From positions 25,296,001 through 25,360,000 of the forward strand of contig OZ316892.1 of the NCBI GenBank assembly GCA_973895155.1: a stretch of 64,000 nucleotides of DNA, in the 5' to 3' direction. The position numbers and the translations under genes were made by a program. The DNA comes from Marsupella aquatica (lineage: Eukaryota; Marchantiophyta). Positions within the stretch are counted from its first letter, which is position 1. Each line of letters starts with the position of its first letter. This document shows, in pieces, positions 54,491-64,000 of the stretch. Under the pieces are notes generated by a model. The model saw only the letters and a list, made by a program, of their open reading frames with translations, was not told the origin of the DNA and did no database searches.

Positions 54491-56673
54491 TCACCGACGA
54501 CCAGATCAGCGTAATTTTTCTCGCCTAAAGCATTTTTCCCATCCTACATTCTATTGGGATGTTCTTTCCATCAATTTTGTTATATTTCCTTCATTTGAGT
54601 GATTGGAACGAACGTGGAATCCATCAATTTTGCTCACTCGCCAGTTGTTATTTTCTAGGTTGTTATCCAACGAGCTGGTTTTGTAGTGGCTGGTAAAACC
54701 TGAGTGTGTGGTTTCCACAGGTCTACCAAGGTGATGTAGACAGACTAAGAAGTTGTGCAGAATAATCTCTAGTGCTTAGTGAAGTGGCTTTACTTACGGA
54801 AAAGCAAGCAAGTAGAATTAGAACCTGGTATAGGCAATTCCTCCCGTCTCAAGTCTTGAGCAATGATAGAAAGTTTTGGTGTTGGGAGAGTACTTGTAAT
54901 TAAGCTCGGGAAGGGTAGTTCTTTGTGCAGGTGGACTCTATCAGAACTGTTTCTTAGGGGATTGCAAATAGTCCTCACGATCTGGTAGGATTGGAAAAGT
55001 TTTATCTAATCCATTCAAGTCTCCATCATTCCAATTGTGAAGTTCTAAAGGGAATCATGTTTATGAATTCTACATACGAGACCGACTTCTTTCTGTGACT
55101 TCTTTCTGTGACTTCTTTCTGTCTATGAATGTGGAGATCATAAATATTTACAGTCAAAGGGACAAGTTACGAGCTGGTTGTTCTTTAGAAACCTGAATAA
55201 GTAACGGAAAATTTACCTTTTCACGGATTTCCAGTCTTCTTAAATTTAATATGCCGGTACTTATTGGAGAGACATAAACTTACAATATGCGTTTGAAGAG
55301 CCTTGAATTGAAAATAATCATTAGAGATGCACAAGTTACAACACGGAAAGTAAATCTCTATTCTCGTAATAATACAAACAATCCACATCTAGTCACTTGC
55401 CCATGGTACTCATACAGAATGGTAAAAGGAGGGTTGGACATTCCGTTGTCCGTCTTATCTTGGGTTTTTTTAGCTGCATGATTTGTCCTCTCAGGGTGGA
55501 AAAGGACTCCCTTGAGCACCGGGTATGCATGAATGCCGGGTGTGTGAGAAGGGGAAGGGGCGCTGATTGCAATTGAGGAAAAGTATAAAATGTTGTGGTT
55601 AGAAACTCCCATCTTATAATATTTTCTAGTTGGGGAAAGGATGGGAGGAAAAATCTGCCAAACGTCGGTGCAGTGTCCTTGAATGTCATGGGAGGCAAAA
55701 TCTATCACACTTTCTAAATAGAAATTCCAAACCAAAACGCCTCCAAAGCAAAAATTCTGAAAATGCACTTGCCAAAGCAATCAACTGAAACCCAAGGGCG
55801 ACAGGCTTCACCCAGGTACCCAAACTAATGGGCCGGAGTCGAGAGAAGTCAAGGTCAAAACCAAGAACAAATGTATCCGTACATTCAAAGAGAAAAAACC
55901 ATTATCTGATCCAACGACACTGTTAAAACTATAAGAAATAAGACCTGTCATGGACTCCCAATGATTTACCGGAAATGTTAAACCATATCCTTTGCAAGGC
56001 GGGGAAAAAACATATTGGATGGTCACACATAGTTGGACATCTACTATGGAGATTGGCTGGATGGAGAGATAATTAACATAACCCAATCTCCGAGTAAAAC
56101 AACATATTGGATGGCGTCTAATAGTAAGACATAGATCAACGATAAAGGAAGTCATTAAGTGTGTAAATGATGGGAAAACGCGATGGGAAAAAGCTAAGAC
56201 TCAAACTATTTATGATAACTGTCAAAATTGGCTAGTTTGCTCGATGTGTAAACTGGTCTACCTACCATCACTATAAATGCTGGAGCTCGAAATGGTGCCT
56301 GATGCAGAGACTCCTGGTCTGCTCATTCAACCAGGAAAGCGAATTCAATCTTATGTTCCAAACTTACCAGGCTAAGTTTTGTGGACGAAATGCAATTGTG
56401 ATCAGCACACAACTGGCTGTAACTACAGATTACCCGGGATATCCTATGAAATCCAGATTACAGGTCAATTTTTATCCAGGTATTTTTTAGCGTTTCTGCA
56501 CGATCCATGGGGCGGCAGTCCATAGAAGCATAATGGCATAGGAGAAGTCCATTGAGCTTCTTTCTCACAAACAAGAAACGAAGAAGAGTTTTTCTCAGTA
56601 AACCTACGATGCCCGGTCATTGAAGAAAACTATGACCCCGGCAATTACAGACTCGTACAACTAATTCCGAAAT
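54491..56673. other. Intergenic region between convergent ORC1 and REX4-like genes
   Basis: No gene recognised. A short repeated phrase (ACTTCTTTCTGTG, three copies) lies at about 55085-55122, and ACATATTGGATGG occurs at about 56010 and 56102 with similar flanks. Frames on both strands are short and without motifs. Confidence 0.5.
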
Positions 56674-59445
56674 TTATTGAACTCTAGACCTTTCTTTTGA
56701 TTGGGCTTCAATTGCATGTTGGGGGTGTTTGTTGGTCTTCCTACGCTGTTTTAATTTTTCCTCCCACGCTTCTTCAGACAGTCGATAAAGCCTGAGAGCC
56801 GCCCTTGCATCTTCAACCTGAAAACACATGATTGATTTGGACGAACATCACTCCATAATACTCAAAAGAAGTAGAAAGCCAGAGTATCTAACAAGGCGTC
56901 ACAAGAAGAACCGGACTAGCGGCATTATCTAAGAAACCAAATAAATATTGAGTTTGAGATACACAAAATCAATCAATGTGCTTTGTCATTTTTTGTGAGT
57001 TATGTTGCTGTACTGAGTCATGTTCTCTTTGCTGGATTTTGGCCCCAAGGTGTAAGGCAGCAAGATGCTTGAGAGCTTGTGGCCGACCTTTGTCACTGCG
57101 ATACAATCACCACCTTCTTACTAAATAGCCATTATTAACTTGCAATACGTCGAGATAACCGCAACACTAAAAACGTCAAGAACTCTGCACAGTTTAGCAG
57201 TAGACCAGCTCTATCGAAGTACTAGATAACGTCGAAGTACTAGATAACGTCAAGGACATGAAGGTATAGTGGATCCAGTTCACAAACCTTCGGAATGGAC
57301 CATACTGCTGTGTGTCCCGAATGTTTTTTCGAGGATGACTCAAAAGCAGTACCTATTATGATCACCCAATTACCTCATTTAAATGACTAGAAAAGCGCTG
57401 GCTTCTAAAATGGTTGAAGAGAAACCGCAAAACAATTAACAAGGATTGAGACTAAATTCACTCTGCGGAGGAACTTTACAACATTGTCCGCTATAGTCCT
57501 CCTTTTGAAAGTGTTGCGAAATCAATATGCGGAGCCAGTGAAACAAACTTCAGAAGGATTGGCAAACCTTAAGGTCATTGTGCAAGGCATGACCAACCAA
57601 GACACGAGTGTGCAGGATATCAGCGACCTGCTTTTGAACTGTGGAAAAATCTTCAGCTGCAAGGACGAGGCATAAGAGAAATAAAGTATCCGTAAAGAGG
57701 AAGGTGAAGTTAACAGCTCACTAACAGAGCTTGCAAGGCAGGTTTTAAAACTTGAAAGTTTGAAACCCAACTACTTCGAATGTGGAAAGCTAGAAGAGAG
57801 GGCTCATAAGGGTCCGAACTCTAGTGCCATCTCTGTAGTACTCACCTAGTGCAATCGTAATACATTTTTGTTACTGACTGTATGAAAGTAAGGTTTCTAT
57901 GAAAATTATTACAAGAAAACAGGCTGGATATCTTCATTAACCACTCAAACGGTTAGCTTTTCAACTCCAATCATAACTTACCTTTCCTCAAGTCACCAGC
58001 TCGCACCCCACTGACTTGTGTCCGAAAATCTGTGACCCACTCAGGTGGACGGACGTGCTTGTCATACACAACGTTTCCCCACATATTTACCTATTAAGCA
58101 GACAACAGCTCATTATGCATAAAATATCCTAGACTTTCAACAAGAAACCAAAAAGGAGTAATAAGTTTAGAGAGATCGACAACTCTTGAGCTTAAAGTAC
58201 AGGATTCCCGTCACTAGGCAGTAAACCATGCAAGCAAAGCATGCACAAGAGTGAGGGGGGATGCGTTTCATGATGATTTCTTACGATGGAGACCCGCGCT
58301 AAAGCATTTCTCTTTCCCTCCGGCCCAACTCCCACCATTTCACAATCCAATGCCAGAACTCGTGTGACACTGACCAACAACAAATACTGGTGAGTACGCA
58401 TATTTATCGGGCAAAGCAATCACAGAATCAGATGCAGAGAAATATGAGGTATGATTGATACCTGTGGTCCGCGTTAGTAGGGAGAAGACTGCATGGAGAG
58501 CCATCCAATTTATCAGCAGCGGTGCCTGTACTCCACAGGTTAGGAGTACTACAAAAAAAATACCAATTCTGCAAAAGTATGATTCACAACCAAACGAATT
58601 TATCATCACCTGTAGCTCCAGTTGTCTCTGTCTTGATCCTCTTTCTCGCACTTGGTCCCTTCTTCGTGTTACCCAATGTCTACGAGTACAAACACACAAT
58701 AGACAGATGAGATTACTGAAACGACCTTGACTGTAGCAGTCGTAGTCTCAGAGAGTTTCCATGTCATTCTAATAAATGGAATGACGTTGCTGCGAGAGAA
58801 TGCGGATTACTAGATTATTTTGAGGATAGAGAGGGAAAATAATTAATCGAAGTGAAATTGATTCGATTACATAGTGTCCTGGGTAAAACAGCTTAAATGC
58901 AGCGAGAGAAAGACCAAACAAATGACGTTCAAGAGTGAATTGGCTTGTTATCGTCTTGATCTTTAGGGCTTCCAAAAATAACTGAAGCGGAAATTGAATT
59001 TGTTTCCCACCATTCTCAGCTTGAAGGCTCCGCAAGCGACTGAATTTGATCTATGGATGAATTCACTAACGCATTTGAAAATAAAACTGAAAGCAATTGA
59101 ATTCAGTCATCAAGTTGTACAGAATGACTTTGAATTAAAAGACTGTACGCCGTCCTTCTCTGGGAGAAACCGGTAGAACGAAAAATCGTCTAACTTCCGA
59201 TTTGAGAAGGTCAGTCGAAAAGTGGCGGATAGTGCATACAACACAGCCCAACAACTGAAACATGGGAAAGCCATATTGGCACTGGTTGTCATATCCGAAA
59301 ACCCTGGAAGGTAAACCACACTTACCGTTTGCAGCTTGAGCCAGTTGCTGTTGAGGACAGGAGGAGCGGCTGGTTCCTTTCTAGTCACTTCAGTGCCACT
59401 GGAAAGACCGCGCTCCTTTCCTCCTAAGCGCTTGCGCTTCGTCAT
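56674..59445 (-). CDS. REX4-like DEDDh 3'-5' exonuclease, 9 exons, 275 aa
   Basis: Exons (minus): 59445-59326, 58679-58610, 58525-58462, 58369-58285, 58090-57982, 57656-57568, 57352-57288, 57095-57014, 56817-56674; all borders are GT-AG and phases close, ending at TAA. The basic N-terminus contains LNSNWLKLQ, as in REX4 proteins. The exonuclease fold has Exo I D93 and E95 ([11 protein letters not shown]), Exo II D177 (HALHNDLK) and Exo III H226 and D231 (HDSVED). Blocks [20 protein letters not shown] and [11 protein letters not shown] are typical of REX4/ISG20L2-type enzymes. Yeast Rex4 acts in the nucleolus in pre-rRNA processing; the same role is likely here. The gene appears intact. ATG at 59445 was chosen because a frame stop lies just upstream. 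Orthology to REX4 rather than a close paralogue is inferred. Confidence 0.9.
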
Positions 59446-59705
59446 CCTCCGCCTCACCCTTCTTCACCGCATCATTGACACTCTGCGCACATTAGAAGAT
59501 GTTACCGTCTCCATCTTCTTCAGTGACCGATTGTGTAGAATCCCTTTCTTACGTTGTTCGGCAAATTACTCATCCATAGCCGTTGCCGTTGTCTGCATCG
59601 GTGCACTGGGAGTTTTCATTGCAGCCCATCGTTGGGAACTTTGATCGATGCGAGAAAAACCCAAACAAGAGTTGTGGCATTTGGTCAGAGGGTTTCTGTC
59701 ATTGG

Positions 59706-59720
59706 AAAACCCTAAACCCT
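59706..59720 (-). promoter_or_regulatory. Telobox upstream of the REX4-like gene
   Basis: AAAACCCTAAACCCTAG, read TTTAGGG on the minus strand, 260-275 bp upstream of the REX4-like ATG. In plants, teloboxes near the transcription start are frequent in ribosome-biogenesis and ribosomal-protein genes, which fits the predicted product. Confidence 0.55.
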
Positions 59721-59752
59721 AGAAAGGCTTCTGACCATATTCATTTATTTTT

Positions 59753-59896
59753 AAGGTTTCTCTCGATATTCCTTTCTCACTTATTTCAAGGTTGACATCA
59801 ATATTCCTTTCTCACTTTTTCAAGGTTTGACATCGATATTCCTGTCCTACTTTTTGCAAGGTTTGACATCGATATTCCTCTCTTCACTTTTTTCAA
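59753..59896 (+). repeat. Tandem repeat, four units of 34-37 bp
   Basis: Units start at 59753, 59788, 59822 and 59858. Core: AAGGTTTGACATCGATATTC followed by CTTTCTCACTTTTTC-like sequence. The array lies just upstream of the telobox with respect to the REX4-like gene. Confidence 0.9.
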
Positions 59897-59899
59897 GCT

Positions 59900-61615
59900 T
59901 TGACCAAAGAGTTAGATGGACCAACCTTGTTTTTGGTGGGAAATGACATAGGGTGTTGGATTTAGGGACTCTAGACAAATTCCCCTTGGTCATCCTCCTA
60001 TGTTGTTCCTCTGGAACATTACTAGGCTTTTTACTTTGTTGCCAGTAGGGTTTGGAAACTCTGGGGCTAAGATGGCTCTTTTGGTCTATTGTGGTTTTTT
60101 TTTCCCATGTTTTCTCCCCTTCATTTGGTCTCCAATCTTGGGGATAGTGTCTCCTGGCTTGGTGCATTTGTTCCTTGGCAGTGTGATATGGTGTTGGGGG
60201 GGGGGGCGGCATGGCAAGGACCCAATGAATTCATGAAAGAGGGCAGAAATCTTGAGAACAAATGAACCCTCTCTTAAGAAGGAATAGGCAAAGAGGACCA
60301 AGTATTTTTTTAATCTAAACACACGCAAAGAAGAAATTTATACAAAATCAATGGTGTAACTGGGGCGACAAGCTCCAGAGTAGTCTGTGTGACTTACAAC
60401 GGCCCATTTAAGTATCTTGGCAAAAACTGGGTTGTGGGAGTTTCAATTTCAATTACATTAGTTAACGAGGCTTCGAACCCAACTCCAAGCAAGAAAGCAA
60501 GAAGCAAGAAATACAAATACCCTTGTATTGCAGAGAAGGGAAATATGATCTCAGGGCAAATGTGGCACCAGTTTGACGACTGAGGTTTCTTTGCATTTCC
60601 TGACAACCTTATCACTCCAAAGCAAACAAAGGCCAAAAGAGCCCGCAAGAGAGTAGATAATGAATCACATACTTGCTCATTCATATGCATTGCACAAACA
60701 AATGCCGTGATGAAACTATTGTCATTGCAAAAGTCCAGTTGTCCCTGAAAGTGTGGCAGTGTGGAGATGTTGCCCAATGCGGAAGATGGTCAGCGTGGAA
60801 GACCCAAGCACAATCTTTTGCAGGCTGGGAGAGTTAGAGCGGGTAGTGAGGGTTAGGTTAAAAGTTGGGCATAAAACGAATTGCCCAACCCTCCATTTCC
60901 CCTATCTACTGCCCGCCCCGCTGCCCATTCAAACCTCAGTTTCAGAAATTCAGCCTTTTTTTAGATGACAACTTTTTCAGGAAACGGATTTTGGTAGATC
61001 TGAAGGTCAGCGACATACTTTTGGTGCATCTGATGAATGACATTGGCTCCTGCCCTTTATGAAATTCATATACTGATCATCACATTTACAGAAGTCACAT
61101 TTAGAGAGTACTTAGTTTAATAGATATTATATTGGTTTAGATAGATATCATACATACACGTGATAGAGGCATGTCCAGAACCTACTTAGAGCATGCCCAT
61201 TTGGCTCCAATGATAGGCCCAGGATACTGCAAATAACAACAACAGAACATTAGGTACTCAATGGTATGTTGTAGCATCATGTTATGAATTTTGCAAAGCC
61301 AGGACTGTGGACATTATGGGCAACGTCAAGCTGCAGAAATGCTTTTAGGAAGAAGGCCTGCTAAGACATCCAGATATCCCTTTCACATATCTAGCATTTT
61401 CATAGATTGACATGCTTTAGGTAATGTCATACTAACTCAATGCCTGTGCAGTATTGTCGACAATAAATGATGTCAAGCAAAAAAGTTGTCGATTGTCACG
61501 AGTGAGATAGCCACGCAGTCTGACACTGAGGGGAGTTGGGCCTGATATTAATTCAGCTTGCTCTTGGCTCTTCTGCGACCAAACTCTATTTGGACACTGG
61601 CCCAATATGTTTATT
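59900..61615. other. No recognisable gene
   Basis: Contains a G11 run at 60196-60206 and short frames without motifs. AT-rich from about 61080. Confidence 0.5.
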
Positions 61616-62050
61616 CAGCTCAACTTGGCAATGATCTTGGGGAGATGTTACCTGACTTCAACAGTTCCAATTAAAAAGGCACCCCAAACCAATCGTGCAT
61701 GTTAAGTAAGCTCGAATCAAACACGTACTCTTTGGTCACCAACCTCGTATAAGTCAGCACACTTCGACAGGTCCGGTTAGGGACTCAAAATCAACAGTGC
61801 ATATCAAGGAGGCTTAAAATCAACAGTGCATATCAAGTAGGCTCAAACCAAAAGCTCTTTCATCATCTCAAATTGGTAATGATATCGTGGACATGTTATA
61901 CGACTTCAACAGTGTAGATTAAGTAGGCTCGAACCAAATGCTCTTTGGTCACAGACTTGGCAATTTGACCATGATGTTGGGAGGATGTTACCTGACTTCA
62001 GGCAGTTCGCACCACCTCGGAACCCAAAATCAACAGTGCTTAGTGAAAGT
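61616..62050 (+). repeat. Diverged repeat, three copies of about 140-150 bp
   Basis: Shared phrases in order: TTGG(C/T)AATGAT-TTG, GGA-ATGTTA-C-GACTTCA, AACAGTGCATATCAAG/TTAAGTAGGCTCGAACCAAA and GCTCTTTGGTCAC. Copies begin near 61625, 61868 and 61970; AAAATCAACAGTGC alone occurs three times. Confidence 0.6.
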
Positions 62051-64000
62051 ACTGTCACCTGGGAGAAAACGTATCTCAATTGGATCGAAGGAATGAAATA
62101 ACCTACTTGTGCACATGGTGCCAGGAGAGGGTATGAGGTAGTGCTTACTTGAATCCAAGGAATCCAACAAGACGTGAATGACCACTCGTCATCGAGAGGG
62201 GGTTTTCGCTGGAAAGGGGTCCCATGTCAAAGAATCTGACGTTTGTATTCGATTGATTGTCTCGCCGCAGTCAACAAACGGTGTCAAAAGGCATCGTACG
62301 TGTATGAGAGACAAAATTAATTAGGCTCATGAGCTCATCCCAATGATCCCATCATAATTGGAAACTCTATAACCACGTGTGCTGCCGTGGACTTGCAACA
62401 GACATGCGCGTGCGGTGCCACTGTTTGCGTCCTTTGGGATCTCTTCCTTTCCAGTAGTTCCTTTTAATTTGTTCTTTTCTCTCCAAGTCTCTCCTCGAGT
62501 CCGCTTGCTCCATAGCTTCCTACATGGTAAAATTCGTAGACGGGACTGTAGATTTTTGGGTGGAATGATAGATTTACGGTGATCACGCGTACCTCACTTC
62601 AACGAAATTGGGCCGCCTTGAGCTGAATTCTTCCGGTTGTAGACGAGTCTTCTCTCCCTCTATGGATATAGCATAGAAATGGAGATTACCAGACTAGAAT
62701 ACGATACTGACTCGCTTTCTGGACTCTACGGTTTCGTGTAGTAACAGGTTGCTTTGGGTATCTTGAGCTAATTTCTAAGAGCATCTCGACTTGCTTTTTG
62801 TAATTTAGGTTTTAATTACTTTGTCACACTAAAGATGTTTTAATTCATAATATTGTTTGTTATTTTATTTATTTATAAATGTTATTATTTTGTATACTGA
62901 TAACAAGTTTACCAAGGTAATAGGGAAACTATATATGGAAACCGTGATATTTTTGTAAATTAAAAAAACAATGATAATATTGTAAATTCAGACATCTTTA
63001 GTTGCAATGTAGTTAAAAGTTGTTTGTAAGTATATAAATATGTTATGTTTTAAATAGAGTTGTGTCCTTGTGTTGCACAACACATAGCGCTAAATGAACA
63101 TCTAGTTGGAGCTCCCTAGTCTTCTTGGGGTCTAATACCCTGTCTATTTTGAATTGCAATGTATCCTGCCTGCCCTTCTAGAAGTAGATTGTTGGTCTAG
63201 CAGCGTGATATGGCACATGTCCCTGATGGTGGACGGACCAAAAGAATCCCAGTGTCTCAAGGTAGGGGATACACACTTAAGAGCCTTCCAAAAATGAACA
63301 TAAGCCACCACTGTTGACTAATTGAATCATACTGACAGTGCCTAAGGACACCAAGCATCTAGAACACAAACCTGGGCTCGAAGGAAATCAGTGAAGCAGT
63401 GTGACACAGACCCTAGTTCCCGACCCTGATGATGCAATCATCATAAAAGTGGATGCCAGAAGGAAATTTTGCGGATGTTAAAGGTGTTGTTGATGTGGGT
63501 GTTGATGCAAACAGTGTTATCAACACCAGGAGCAAAGCATTGTTTGATTAACCCCAAATGATTAACCTCCCATTGTTTTTTATTTGCTCCACATGCACCC
63601 TTTTTGCCTTTAGCCTCACCTCTTTGTCTCTCCTCTTGCGGAAATAAAATATTGAAAATTGGGTGCATTCAATGTGTTGTCAATGTGCAACGACTCTGTC
63701 GGTGAACACAAAAGATTGTGTGCAAAAAAGTGTCAGGTGTGTGTTGAAAAGAGAAATATTATCTTCCAAGAAAATCTATCAAATAAGAAAAGACAAGTTT
63801 AACCAAATCGTGGAATATGCAAGGTAATTCAAAGAAAATAAAATGAGAAAGGATGCTTAAAGTTAGAATGGGGGGTCAAAAAGAAGAAACGTGGAAGGTT
63901 GCCCAAATCACCCAGTTGCACCAATTTCCCCCCACCTTCAAGAGAGCAGACAAGGTAGGAGGAGGGCTATGCACAGATTCTCCGTGGTCCCATGAATTGG
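62051..64000. other. No recognisable gene to the right edge
   Basis: Mixed, partly AT-rich DNA (62800-63060 especially). Short frames only, for example 62379-62582 and 63441-63668, with no motif. Confidence 0.5.

Noticed and set aside
59336-59644. Plus-strand ORF over the start of the REX4-like gene.
   Set aside because: Antisense of exon 1 and the leader of a gene whose exons, phases and catalytic residues all fit.
1-64000. tRNA, rRNA or other structural RNA genes.
   Set aside because: No stretch with a convincing cloverleaf plus A and B boxes or rRNA signature was noticed by eye; tRNAscan-SE or Infernal would decide.

Overview
This window reads as nuclear DNA of a land plant. The reasons are plant-type genes with many small GT-AG introns, an ORC1 with a PHD finger inside its BAH domain, TTTAGGG-type telobox motifs, and plant transposon families (Ty3/gypsy without chromodomain, short-LTR Copia, En/Spm-CACTA, L1-like LINEs with a DUF4283-like ORF1, MITEs). 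A seedless plant (bryophyte or lycophyte) is a guess only. No bacterial genes, CRISPR array, rRNA or convincing tRNA gene was seen.

Layout. 1-1700: an open frame cut by the left edge that encodes a basic coiled-coil protein with an acidic tail, then non-coding DNA. 1726-6199: a decayed Ty3/gypsy element (gag, protease, RT, integrase) that has lost RNase H. 6737-8689: two long ORFs of retroelement type. 8693 to about 11030: one end of a CACTA transposon (terminal CACTA motif, a cluster of GTGACT subterminal repeats, 3' exons of the transposase-like gene on the minus strand). 11030-13788: the 5' half of a LINE (minus strand). 15440-15955: a buried gypsy RT relic. 16399-18177: a 5'-truncated LINE flanked by a 16-bp target duplication. 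18178-20851: AT-rich, no clear gene. 20852-31392: a structurally complete Copia element with 103-bp LTRs and a 5-bp target duplication (AAATT). It carries a hAT-like MITE in its 5' LTR and a 3538-bp TG...CA insertion with target duplication GTCGT in its gag gene. 31398-38800: relics, AT-rich DNA and minisatellites.

The last part holds three apparently intact host genes: a 2-oxoglutarate/Fe(II) dioxygenase (39483-42080, plus, 4 exons, 391 aa), the replication-origin protein ORC1 (47625-54409, plus, 17 exons, 944 aa), and a REX4-like DEDDh 3'-5' exonuclease (56674-59445, minus, 9 exons, 275 aa). ORC1 and REX4 converge. Exons were joined by hand; phases close in every case. Between the dioxygenase and ORC1 lie a Tourist-like MITE (43279-43843), a LINE 3' end and short duplicated repeats. 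From 59446 to the right edge there is a telobox near the REX4 start, two tandem-repeat arrays and no recognisable gene.

The most unusual object is the 3538-bp insertion at 23571-27108. It has LTR-like termini and a clean 5-bp target duplication but no terminal direct repeats, and carries two overlapping ORFs with no known polymerase or integrase. It may be a giant solo LTR that carries ORFs, or another kind of element.
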